A stretch of 46,578 nucleotides of DNA, from NCBI GenBank assembly GCA_022484565.1, contig JAKVKZ010000018.1, positions 1-46,578 of the forward strand. Direction: 5' to 3'. Source of the DNA: Muribaculaceae bacterium (lineage in GTDB: Bacteria > Bacteroidota > Bacteroidia > Bacteroidales > Muribaculaceae). A program made the translations under genes and the position numbers. Below are positions 33,506 through 41,998 of this stretch, piece after piece. The notes beneath the pieces were generated by a model that saw nothing but the letters and a program-made list of their open reading frames with translations, made no database searches and was not told the origin of the DNA. Position 1 is the stretch's first letter. Every line of letters begins with the position of its first letter.

Positions 33506-34240
33506 ATGTCTGACTCATCCCATATTTGGAACCTTTGGCACGGATGCCACAAAATCAGCGAAGGCTGCCTGAATTGCTACGTCTATCGTGGCGATGGGCT
33601 TCATGGAATCGACAGTTCCGTTGTCCGTAAGACGGAGAGATTCGACCTTCCAGTTTGGCGCAGAAAGAATGGCGCTTACAAAGTCCCATCAGGCACTGAG
33701 CTATGGACTTGCTTCACCTCCGACTTCTTCATCGAGGAGGCCGACGAATGGCGTAAAGAGGCATGGAAGATGATTCGCACGCGTAGCGACCTTACATTTT
33801 TCATAGTCACAAAACGCGTGAGCCGCATTTTGCAGTGCCTCCCTCCAAATTGGGGCGATGGCTACGACAACGTGACAATTTACAGCACAGTCGAAAGCCA
33901 GCGTCAGGCAGAACTTCGGTTGCCTGTCTTCAAGGATTTGCCATTAAAGCATAAAGGAATTATCTGCGAACCGCTCCTTGACGAAATCAGTCTGAATGAA
34001 TGGCTTGGCGATTGGGTTGAACAGGTTATTGTTGGCGGCGAATCGGGCGACAATGCACGCCCCTGCGATTTCAGCTGGGTGATGCATATCCACGATGATT
34101 GCGTAGCCCATGGAGTGCCATTTCATTTCAAGCAGACTGGCGCAAACTTTATCATGAACGGAAAAAGTTTCAAAATTGCCCGCCAACTTCAAATGCTTCA
34201 GGCAAGAAAAGCCCGCATCGATTTCAGTCCTGACTCTTAA
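33506..34240 (+). CDS. DUF5131 (phage Gp37/Gp68-type) protein
   Basis: This 244-residue protein starts MSDSSHIWNLWHGCHKISEG and has a cysteine cluster Cys14-x6-Cys21-x2-Cys24, the family's probable iron-sulfur site. Family blocks visible further on are the FTSDFFIEEADEWR, TKRVSRIL and VIVGGESGDNARPC regions. Members occur in phages and in bacterial chromosomes, and the function is not established; a radical-SAM-like role has been suggested for the cluster. No other phage gene lies nearby, so I read it as a resident gene. It has its own -7 element and no close operon partner. Confidence 0.85.
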   Translation: MSDSSHIWNLWHGCHKISEGCLNCYVYRGDGLHGIDSSVVRKTERFDLPVWRRKNGAYKVPSGTELWTCFTSDFFIEEADEWRKEAWKMIRTRSDLTFFIVTKRVSRILQCLPPNWGDGYDNVTIYSTVESQRQAELRLPVFKDLPLKHKGIICEPLLDEISLNEWLGDWVEQVIVGGESGDNARPCDFSWVMHIHDDCVAHGVPFHFKQTGANFIMNGKSFKIARQLQMLQARKARIDFSPDS

Positions 34241-34307
34241 ACCGACATTTTCAGTCACGCTCGATTCAATTGCTCAAAATCACTGATAATAATCATAATT
34301 TTATCAT

Positions 34308-34315
34308 TATCTTTG
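34308..34315 (+). promoter_or_regulatory. -7 promoter element for the YqiA-like esterase gene
   Basis: TATCTTTG matches TAnnTTTG 52 bases before the ATG. No -33 motif at standard spacing. Confidence 0.45.
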
Positions 34316-34367
34316 CAGCATATTATTAACGCACACTAATCTTAGATTTAAAATACACTTTATTTAT

Positions 34368-34946
34368 ATGAAAACCATTCTTTCACTTCACGGATTGATG
34401 TCTTCAGGCGAACATGGCACAGCAAAGGCCCTAAGCAGCCTTAAGAATGTGACGGTTATTGCCCCCGACATTCCTCTTGATGCGCATGAGGCTATAGCGC
34501 TGATTACTGAACTTTGTCATAGGCATCAACCTGATTTGATTGTGGGCAATTCCATGGGATGTATGTTTGCCCATCAGATGCACGGTTTCAAAAAATTGCT
34601 CATCAATCCTGCATTCCATGTCTCACAATCCATCCGAAAGAAAATTGGCGAGCATAAATTCCTGAAAGCGCGGGCCGACGGCGCCACCACATGCTTTTTC
34701 ACTTTGTCGCTCAGCGATAGTTACGAGGAAGTCGAAAAGCATCAGTTCGATGACATCTCTGCTTCCGACCGCTCCAATACTTATGCGCTTTTCGGCGGCT
34801 TGGACACAGTGGCCAACTGTTATGAGGAGTTTTGCCTCTATTACGATGCCTCCAATGCTGAATTTTTCAATGGAACACATCGGCTAAGCGAAGCGCAGAA
34901 ATACACAATTCTGCTGCCTAAGGTGAGGCACATTTTGGGCATTTAG
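34368..34946 (+). CDS. YqiA/YcfP-family alpha/beta hydrolase
   Basis: This 192-residue small esterase-like protein has SLHGL near the N-terminus (oxyanion region), the nucleophile elbow GNSMG (Ser62), a likely catalytic Asp146 in FGGLD and His171 in NGTHRL. These are in the order expected for the catalytic triad. Length matches the UPF0227 family, which in E. coli shows esterase activity on short acyl chains. No signal peptide, so probably cytoplasmic. It stands alone between the DUF5131 gene and the secreted nuclease-like gene. Confidence 0.85.
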   Translation: MKTILSLHGLMSSGEHGTAKALSSLKNVTVIAPDIPLDAHEAIALITELCHRHQPDLIVGNSMGCMFAHQMHGFKKLLINPAFHVSQSIRKKIGEHKFLKARADGATTCFFTLSLSDSYEEVEKHQFDDISASDRSNTYALFGGLDTVANCYEEFCLYYDASNAEFFNGTHRLSEAQKYTILLPKVRHILGI

Positions 34947-35091
34947 CGCCATTTTTCCTTTTTAAGTTGGCACCAACTTGATAATTGCGCAGTTTCAAAA
35001 TCAGCAATAAGCATTTTTTAATTGAAATGTTATTGCCAATCTGAAAAAAGGAAGTACCTTTACAATCGCAAATTTTTAATACCTTTATTTG

Positions 35092-36138
35092 ATGAGAAAA
35101 TTAGTGTTCTTCCTCATGATTTTCCTGCTCGGCGCCATCTCAGTGCAGTCGCAGCAGAAAGGCAGGCAATTCCAGGTTTTCGGGGTTTGTTTCTACAACC
35201 TTGAGAACTTCTTTGATACAATCAACAACAACGGCAAATACGATTTGGAATTCTCTCCGCAAGGCTCTCGCCAATGGAATGGAGAAAAATATCGCGCAAA
35301 GCTGAAGAACATGTCTTTCGCCATCAGCCAGATGACGTCGGAGGCCACTCCTATGGGGCCTGCCGTTATCGGCGTCAGCGAAGTTGAGAACCGTTCCGTG
35401 CTCGACGACCTCGTTAAGCAGGAATCCATCCGGAAATGGCATCTACAGATTGTCCATCACGACACTCCCGACCTTCGTGGAATTGACGTGGCTCTGCTCT
35501 ACAATCCCCGCTTTTTCCGCGTTTTGAGCGTCATCAACACGCCGCTTTTCATCCCAAGTAATCCCACGTTCCGCACCCGCACCCAAATGTGTGTCACCGG
35601 TATGCTCGGCGACGACAAGGTGAGCATCATCGTCAACCACTGGCCTTCAAGGCTCGGTGGAGAGGAACGCTCGAGCTATCTTCGCGAGGCTGCGGCTGCC
35701 CGCGCTAAGCAGACTGCCGACTCATTGCTAAAAATAGATCCGAATCAGGGCATAATCATTATGGGCGACCTCAACGACGACCCGCAGAACAAAAGTTGCT
35801 CCGAGATCATCGGTGCTAAGCGCGACAAAAAGGATGTCACGGAATTCGGCTTCTACAATCCGTGGTGGTCCATGCTCGATAAGGGTATCGGCACTCTTTG
35901 CTATCGTGGTTCATGGAATCTTTTCGACCAAATCATGATTTCCGGCTACTTCCTCAAAAATGACAAGAAGCATCTCACTTTCCTGAAAAATGAGGTTCTC
36001 AACAAGCAATTTCTGATGAATACTGAAGGCCAATACAAGGGCTATCCGCTCCGCACCTATGCCGGCGGTGTATTCCTCAACGGCTACAGCGACCACTTCC
36101 CCACTGAAGTGTTCTTTTATAAGGAAATTGGGCAGTAA
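35092..36138 (+). CDS. Secreted endonuclease/exonuclease/phosphatase-family enzyme
   Basis: This 348-residue metal-dependent phosphoesterase of the DNase I/EEP superfamily hydrolyses phosphodiester or phosphomonoester bonds. A signal peptide (1-20, ending VQSQ) directs export. Catalytic motifs are visible in order: NLEN (37-40), GVSEVEN (metal-binding Glu, 94-100), NHWPSR (182-187), GDLNDD (225-230) and SDHFP (333-337). I took ATG 35092; the codon one before it is TTG. Because the protein leaves the cytoplasm, extracellular DNA, RNA or nucleotides are plausible substrates, though phospholipid headgroups or sugar phosphates cannot be excluded. It starts 145 bases after the esterase gene and has no clear promoter motif. 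Confidence 0.9.
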   Translation: MRKLVFFLMIFLLGAISVQSQQKGRQFQVFGVCFYNLENFFDTINNNGKYDLEFSPQGSRQWNGEKYRAKLKNMSFAISQMTSEATPMGPAVIGVSEVENRSVLDDLVKQESIRKWHLQIVHHDTPDLRGIDVALLYNPRFFRVLSVINTPLFIPSNPTFRTRTQMCVTGMLGDDKVSIIVNHWPSRLGGEERSSYLREAAAARAKQTADSLLKIDPNQGIIIMGDLNDDPQNKSCSEIIGAKRDKKDVTEFGFYNPWWSMLDKGIGTLCYRGSWNLFDQIMISGYFLKNDKKHLTFLKNEVLNKQFLMNTEGQYKGYPLRTYAGGVFLNGYSDHFPTEVFFYKEIGQ

Positions 36139-36195
36139 CTGCCCGATTTGAAAAAGTTTAACAGGTTTATTATGCACAAATATAAATAAATCCAT

Positions 36196-36203
36196 TATAT
36201 TTG
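36196..36203 (+). promoter_or_regulatory. -7 promoter element for the T9SS repeat-protein gene
   Basis: TATATTTG matches TAnnTTTG 52 bases before the ATG. Confidence 0.5.
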
Positions 36204-36255
36204 TGCAATTACAGCGTTTGAATACAACTTATTATATTACATAAACATTTTAATT

Positions 36256-38487
36256 ATGAAGAAATTTTTACTCTCTTTGTTGGCTATCGTCGCCGTCTCG
36301 CTTACCGCAGGCGCTTCAACTGCCACAATCTTGACCAATTCGTCTGCCTCCACGTGGACTGCTGGCACTAAGATGTACAGCACCACCATCAATGGCTTCA
36401 ATTTGTCCTACGAACAGAACACGTCAGGCACTACTCCAGTGGCTCCAAAGACCGACCACATCCGTATTTACAAAAACTTTCTTTTCAAAATTTCACGCAC
36501 CGATGGTGCTGCCATAACTAAAGTGGTTATGCACACCACTTCTAGCTACACTGCCGACATGGCTGTTGGTTCAGACACTGCTAAAGCCGATGAAACTGCT
36601 CTCACCGTCACTTGGACGGGAAGCACCACCGCTTTTTCTGCCGTAGCTGTCAACGCTCAGGTGCGCATTAAGTCAATTGATATTTCTTATGGCACTCCAG
36701 CTGCCGTTGAGGACCCTGCTTTCTCTCCTGCTGGAGGTACTTTCTATGCCGACCAGAATGTCACTATTTCATGTGCCACTGCCGGTGCAAGTATTTTCTA
36801 CACCACCGACGGCACTGCTCCTACCACTGCTTCCTCTGCCTACACCGCAGCTATTCCTGTCACTCTCGGCACTACCACTATCAAGGCTATTGCTTCCAAG
36901 GGTACAGATTTAAGTTCAGTCGTTTCTGCCACCTATGTGGTTAAGCCTGTCACCTCTGTCAGCAACATCGCTGGCTTCGTAGCTCTCGACAGTGCAGCAG
37001 CCGGCAAAATCACCAATCCGATTACGGCTATTTTCCAATCTGGCTCTAACCTTTATGTAAAGGATAGTTCAGGTTATCTCCTCGTCTATGGTGCAATGAG
37101 CAACAAATACAACAACGGCGACGTTATCCCTGCCGGTGCTTCTGGCGTAAATTCTCCTTACAACGGCATTCCTGAAATGCAGTGCGATTCCACCACTTTC
37201 GATGCTGGCACAGCTGGCACAGCCGTTGAGCCTACAGCTATGACAATCGCCAATCTCAAGGCAAATCAGGCAAGCATCCTCAGCCACTACATCGCCATCA
37301 CTGGCGCTACTCTCACATCAATCTCCGGCAAAAACTTCCAGATTCATGTCGGCACTGACTCTATCGCCGGATACAACAATCTTAGCGCAACGATTCCTAC
37401 CAACGGCGGCACTTACACCGTGCAAGGTTTCGTTTCACAGCACAATGGCGTTATCCAAATCGCTCCTTCCGCATTCATCAACGAGGGCGTAACTGTTGCA
37501 GCTCCTACTTTCGACCCTGCTGCCGGCACTTACACTTCCGCTCAGAGCGTAAGTCTTGAAAGCGCTACCGACGGTGCCATGATTTATTACACCACCGACG
37601 GCACTGTTCCTTCTGCTTCTTCCAAGGCCTTCACTTCAGCAATCGCTGTTGACTCCACTATGACCATCAAGGCCATCGCCATTCTCGATGGTTCCAAGAG
37701 CGACGTTGCTTCCGCCACTTACAAAATCATCATCACGAGCGATGTTGCCAGTATCTCTGATTTTGCAGCTCTTGCCGACAATGCAGGCGCCAAATTCACT
37801 AACCATGTAATCGTCACTGCTCAAACTTCCGATAAGAAGTACACATTCGTCAAGGACGACAGTGGCGCCATGACCATCTTCGGCACTCTCGACAATGCTT
37901 ACACTCTCGGCAACGTAATTCCTTCTGGTTTCATCGGAACTAAATCGACCTACAATAAGGTTCTCGAACTCGTTCCTGTCAGTGGATTCTCTGCTGCCAC
38001 AAGCACAGTTGAAGTCACTCCTGAGATCAAGACCATCGCTGCTGTCACCAACGCTGACCAAAGCAAATATGTGAAATTCGAGAATGTCAACCTCGACACT
38101 GTAGTTTCTGGCACCAAGACCACTTACTTCCTCGTTTCAGGCACTGACTCTCTGGAAGTGTTCAACAAATTCGGCATCACAATGCCTGCCGACCTTTCAA
38201 AGAAATTCGATGCTACAGGCGTTATGACAGTTTACAGCAAGAACCTCATCAACGAGTTCTATCCAACAATATTCGAAGCAAAATCCGGTGTTGCTGCTGT
38301 CACATCAAGCGATGTTAAAGTCATTGCAGGTGTTGGCGAAATCAACGTTATCGGCCAAGCCAAGAAGATTGAGGTTTACACCGTTGGCGGTGCTCTCATC
38401 AGCCTCGGCCAGAGCAAAATCAGCTGCGCTCCGGGTCTCTACATTGTCCGCACCGACAACAAGGTTGCAAAAGTCATCGTTAAATAG
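36256..38487 (+). CDS. T9SS-secreted protein with two HEX_C-like and OB-like repeat units
   Basis: This 743-residue protein starts with a signal peptide (MKKFLLSLLAIVAVSLTAGA). It then has an N-terminal jelly-roll-like region (about 20-155). Two tandem units follow, each a chitobiase/hexosaminidase C-terminal-like domain (about 158-230 and 417-495, both with FYTTDG/YYTTDG) joined to an OB-like domain (about 235-415 and 497-690, both with YVKDSSG/FVKDDSG). The tail after 690 ends PGLYIVRTDNKVAKVIVK, a type A sorting signal for the type IX secretion system. The domains suggest binding of nucleic acid or glycan at the cell surface, not catalysis. A strong terminator follows. It is 117 bases from the EEP enzyme gene. 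Confidence 0.82.
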   Translation: MKKFLLSLLAIVAVSLTAGASTATILTNSSASTWTAGTKMYSTTINGFNLSYEQNTSGTTPVAPKTDHIRIYKNFLFKISRTDGAAITKVVMHTTSSYTADMAVGSDTAKADETALTVTWTGSTTAFSAVAVNAQVRIKSIDISYGTPAAVEDPAFSPAGGTFYADQNVTISCATAGASIFYTTDGTAPTTASSAYTAAIPVTLGTTTIKAIASKGTDLSSVVSATYVVKPVTSVSNIAGFVALDSAAAGKITNPITAIFQSGSNLYVKDSSGYLLVYGAMSNKYNNGDVIPAGASGVNSPYNGIPEMQCDSTTFDAGTAGTAVEPTAMTIANLKANQASILSHYIAITGATLTSISGKNFQIHVGTDSIAGYNNLSATIPTNGGTYTVQGFVSQHNGVIQIAPSAFINEGVTVAAPTFDPAAGTYTSAQSVSLESATDGAMIYYTTDGTVPSASSKAFTSAIAVDSTMTIKAIAILDGSKSDVASATYKIIITSDVASISDFAALADNAGAKFTNHVIVTAQTSDKKYTFVKDDSGAMTIFGTLDNAYTLGNVIPSGFIGTKSTYNKVLELVPVSGFSAATSTVEVTPEIKTIAAVTNADQSKYVKFENVNLDTVVSGTKTTYFLVSGTDSLEVFNKFGITMPADLSKKFDATGVMTVYSKNLINEFYPTIFEAKSGVAAVTSSDVKVIAGVGEINVIGQAKKIEVYTVGGALISLGQSKISCAPGLYIVRTDNKVAKVIVK

Positions 38488-38521
38488 TTTCTATTTAATC
38501 GAATAGCATAAATCATTCCGG

Positions 38522-38557
38522 GGATGGCTGCTTTAATCGGGCAGCCATCCTTTTTTT
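38522..38557 (+). terminator. Intrinsic terminator of the T9SS repeat-protein gene
   Basis: GGATGGCTGC pairs with GCAGCCATCC around a 9-base loop, followed by seven T. Confidence 0.92.
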
Positions 38558-38619
38558 ATCTGTCCCGCTCCATTTCGGGTGATGCTCAACACAAAATCGC
38601 CAATAAATCAATCAAAAAG

Positions 38620-38650
38620 TTTGATAATTCAGAAGTTAGAGTTACATTTG
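38620..38650 (+). promoter_or_regulatory. Promoter of the first sensor kinase gene
   Basis: TTTG (38620-38623), 19 bases, then TACATTTG (38643-38650). This predicts a leader of about 56 bases before the TTG start. Confidence 0.75.
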
Positions 38651-38712
38651 CATCGTTAATGGCTCTTTTATTGAATTATTAATGGCCTTACAGCGTACCT
38701 TATTCGTTAATC

Positions 38713-41700
38713 TTGAAGCATTACATTTCTCTCACATTATTTTTTTCGTTACTCTTTGTCTGCACAACGAGCTTCAGGGCTTTTTCCGCAAATGATTCCA
38801 TATCTTCCATTTCCGGCAGAGTTATTCAGATTGAGGGCGACTGCGCTTTCCCGCCTTACGAGTTCACCAACGACGACGGCAAGCCCGATGGCTTCAATGT
38901 GGAATTGACCAAAGCCATCATGAAGGAGCTTAACATGAACTATGAAATCAATCTTCATGAATGGAACGTAGCAAAAAACGACCTCTTGTCGGGTAAGGCC
39001 GACCTGCTTATGGGCATGAACTACAGCAACAGCCGCGCCAAGACCTTCCTTTTCGGTCCTACTCACAACTATATTCTCCAATCCATCATTTATCGCAAGG
39101 GTTCTCCTTACTCTTCCTCAGTGATGCTGCTGAAGGGGAAAAATGTGGTGGTTGAGAAAGGCTCGTTTGGCAATGAATATATCGCGAGCGAACTAAAAGG
39201 AATTAAAATCATTCCTTACGTCAACATTACTGAAGGCCTTCACCGCCTTTCCGAGGGCAACTATGATGTGGCTTTTCTCGATTCCGAGGCTGCGCGTTAC
39301 ATTATCCGTCGCGACCATCTCACCAATCTTGAAGTTTCCATTGCCGATATTCCGCCGCAGGATTACCGCTTTGTAGGGTCGAATGAACTGCTTCTTAATC
39401 AAATCAACGATGCCCTCTACAAGCTGAAAAAGGACGGAACTTACGATAAAATCCACTCCAAATGGTTCAGCGATAATAAGTCCGCGCATAATTCAGTCGT
39501 AATCTACATTATTCTGGCTTTCTTCGTCATTCTTGCCGCTGCTCTCTACTTTCTCAATCAGATGCTCCGCAGCAAAATCAGCAAGGCCAATAAGTTGCTT
39601 GAAAAAAAGAACCGTCGCCTCGCTCTCGCCATCCATGCTGGCGGCATTTTCGTCTGGCGTTACGATGTGGCAACCGAAACGTTCAGCAACCTTGAGGACG
39701 AATTTCTGCCGCAGGAAGGCATTAAATTGGAAAAGGCTTTGGAAACTGTCCATCCCGACGACCTCGAATATTACAAGCGTCTGTTCACCAACCTCCTCAA
39801 CGGCGTTGTCCCCAAAAAGCCCATTGTCATCAGGCATAAGATGAAATCATCCACTTGGCAATATTATGAAAAGGAATTTTCTGTTATCCTCGATAGCGAC
39901 AACAAGGTAAGCACCATCATCGGCTCTTTGCGCAATGTCACCCGCGAAAAATCCACCCAGCAGAGCATCAATGAACTGCTCTCCAAATATCACACCATTT
40001 TCACCTCCACCTCGGTCGGCCTGCAATATTACGACAAGGATGGAATTATGGTTGAGGTCAACGACGCTTCCAATAAGATTTTCGGCATCCCAAGCGGCAA
40101 CGAGCTGATTGCTGCCCACATCAGCATTTACGACGACCCTTATCTCAAGAAATATGTGCAGCGCGGAAAGAAAATAGAGCCTTTCCACGGCATTATCGAA
40201 ACCGATTTCGACCTGTTCCGTAAATTCGACGGCATTTTCGGCACTAAGCAAAAGGGCATACGCAGCATCGACACTCGCATTAATCCCATCTACGACAGCG
40301 ACGACAATCTTAAATGCATAATCGTCACTTCCAATGATGTCACCGACATCCTCCAGATGCAGAAATTGCTTGAGGAGAGTGTGCGCAAGCAGGCTTTCGC
40401 CATTAAGTCCGCCAACCTCACTTTCTGGGAGTACGATTGCGCAACACGCACCCTGAAGTGCTACAATGAGCCGATGGCCAATTACGACGACTCGGTCCAG
40501 ATTAGTCCTCAGACCTATTTCGGCAACATTCATCCCGACGATATTCCGAAGCTCAAAAAATTCGGCGAGATCATGCTTAACGGTCGCGATGAGAATTTCA
40601 AAATTGAGGCACGGCTCAAAATTCCGCAAAACAAGGAATGGCGTTATTGCTCAGCGTCGGGCACTCCTTTTGAGCGCGACCCAAAGACTGGGCGCGTCAC
40701 CCGTTATGTGGGCATTCGCCGCGACAACACCGAGCTGGTGGAACTTGCAAAAAAGAATCAGGTCTATGCCACCCGCCTCGATTATGTTCTTAAATCAAGT
40801 AAAATCCGCGTTTGGGACTATACTGTCTCCTCACACATGATTACTATCTATACTGGTGCCAACGACATTGTGGAGACCATTACCAAGGATGACTTCCTCA
40901 AACGTATCGGCCCGGGCCAGAACAAGGAAATGGCTGATATGATGGAACGTGTGGAACTTGGCAACGACTCACCGGCTACTTTGCTTTGCGAATGGCATCA
41001 GCAGGACAATCCTGATGAAACTTTCTATTATCTCTACAATGGCATTCCTATCAAGAACCATGACGGCCAAATCACCAATGTGTTCGGACTTCGACGTGAT
41101 GTCACCGACCTTATCAAGGCGCAGAAGAATCTTGAAAAGGAGAAGGAAAAAGCTCAGCAGGCCGACAAGCTGAAATCTGCTTTCCTCGCCAATATGAGCC
41201 ACGAAATCCGCACTCCGCTCAACGCCATTGTCGGATTCTCCAACCTTATGGAAGATGCCGACGAGGACGAGCGCAAGGAATATGTCAAAATCATCAACAC
41301 CAACAATGAATTGCTGCTCCGTCTCATCAGCGATATTCTCGACCTCGCCAAGATTGAATCCGGCGTGATTCAGCTTGAATTCACTGAATTCGATTTGGCG
41401 CTGTTCTTCAATGAGCTTTATTCCGGTTTGCGCCAGCGCGAACGCCGTCCGGGCGTTGAATTGCTTTGCGAAAATCCTTTCAAGAAGTGCATCGTTTGCA
41501 CCGACCGCAACCGCCTTGCTCAACTTATCACAAATTTCACGACTAATGCTATTAAATACACTCCAAGCGGACATATCCGCATGGGCTACGGATGTATCGA
41601 CAACGGTATCCACGTTTATGTTGAGGATACTGGAATCGGCATCCCTAAAGAAAAGCAGAACAGAATTTTCCATCGTTTTGAAAAACTTGATGATTTTGCG

Positions 41701-41841
41701 CAGGGAACGGGGCTTGGGCTTTCCATCTGCAAGGCCATCACCGACACTCTTGGCGGCCGCATCGGTTTCGATTCCACCGCCGGTAAAGGCTCGGTATTTT
41801 GGGCTTGGATTCCAAGTAAAAAGGACATTTCGCATATTTAA
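38713..41841 (+). CDS. SBP3/PAS multi-domain sensor histidine kinase
   Basis: This 1042-residue membrane sensor has a signal peptide (1-26) and a periplasmic solute-binding family 3 domain (about 35-255). A membrane span (about 261-282), about four PAS-like domains (roughly 300-415, 425-545, 560-685, 690-805), a dimerisation/H-box with MSHEIRTPLNAI (phospho-acceptor His830), and an ATPase domain with the N box NRLAQLITNFTTNAIKYTP follow. The G1/G2 motifs are DTGIGIP and GTGLGLS. There is no receiver domain, so the response regulator is encoded elsewhere. The start is TTG (LKHYISLTL); no in-frame ATG lies between it and an upstream stop at 38680, so the start rests on the signal peptide. Solute-binding family 3 domains usually recognise amino acids. 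A paralog follows directly. Confidence 0.9.
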   Translation: MKHYISLTLFFSLLFVCTTSFRAFSANDSISSISGRVIQIEGDCAFPPYEFTNDDGKPDGFNVELTKAIMKELNMNYEINLHEWNVAKNDLLSGKADLLMGMNYSNSRAKTFLFGPTHNYILQSIIYRKGSPYSSSVMLLKGKNVVVEKGSFGNEYIASELKGIKIIPYVNITEGLHRLSEGNYDVAFLDSEAARYIIRRDHLTNLEVSIADIPPQDYRFVGSNELLLNQINDALYKLKKDGTYDKIHSKWFSDNKSAHNSVVIYIILAFFVILAAALYFLNQMLRSKISKANKLLEKKNRRLALAIHAGGIFVWRYDVATETFSNLEDEFLPQEGIKLEKALETVHPDDLEYYKRLFTNLLNGVVPKKPIVIRHKMKSSTWQYYEKEFSVILDSDNKVSTIIGSLRNVTREKSTQQSINELLSKYHTIFTSTSVGLQYYDKDGIMVEVNDASNKIFGIPSGNELIAAHISIYDDPYLKKYVQRGKKIEPFHGIIETDFDLFRKFDGIFGTKQKGIRSIDTRINPIYDSDDNLKCIIVTSNDVTDILQMQKLLEESVRKQAFAIKSANLTFWEYDCATRTLKCYNEPMANYDDSVQISPQTYFGNIHPDDIPKLKKFGEIMLNGRDENFKIEARLKIPQNKEWRYCSASGTPFERDPKTGRVTRYVGIRRDNTELVELAKKNQVYATRLDYVLKSSKIRVWDYTVSSHMITIYTGANDIVETITKDDFLKRIGPGQNKEMADMMERVELGNDSPATLLCEWHQQDNPDETFYYLYNGIPIKNHDGQITNVFGLRRDVTDLIKAQKNLEKEKEKAQQADKLKSAFLANMSHEIRTPLNAIVGFSNLMEDADEDERKEYVKIINTNNELLLRLISDILDLAKIESGVIQLEFTEFDLALFFNELYSGLRQRERRPGVELLCENPFKKCIVCTDRNRLAQLITNFTTNAIKYTPSGHIRMGYGCIDNGIHVYVEDTGIGIPKEKQNRIFHRFEKLDDFAQGTGLGLSICKAITDTLGGRIGFDSTAGKGSVFWAWIPSKKDISHI

Positions 41842-41862
41842 TTTTAAATTAATTATCAAAAT

Positions 41863-41893
41863 TTTGGAATGTCACGCCTATTTCCTATTTTTG
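41863..41893 (+). promoter_or_regulatory. Promoter of the second sensor kinase gene
   Basis: TTTG (41863-41866), 19 bases, then TATTTTTG (41886-41893), only 22 bases past the first kinase stop. The second kinase therefore has its own promoter and a leader of about 100 bases. Confidence 0.75.
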
Positions 41894-41998
41894 CGTACTA
41901 TTTCATTAACTGATTTAATACAAGTTTTTTTCTGCTGCGACTACCGTGAAACATGCAATTATTTGTAAGTCCAGGCAATGTAGGAATTTATTTTTACG

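Noticed and set aside
33506-34240. Prophage remnant signalled by a phage-type DUF5131 gene
   Set aside because: No capsid, integrase, terminase or attachment repeat is near, and the family is also common in chromosomes.
39847-41859. Minus-strand open frames opposite the first sensor kinase
   Set aside because: They recur at matching positions opposite the paralogous kinase (43061-43837), which reflects shared codon bias of the real genes.
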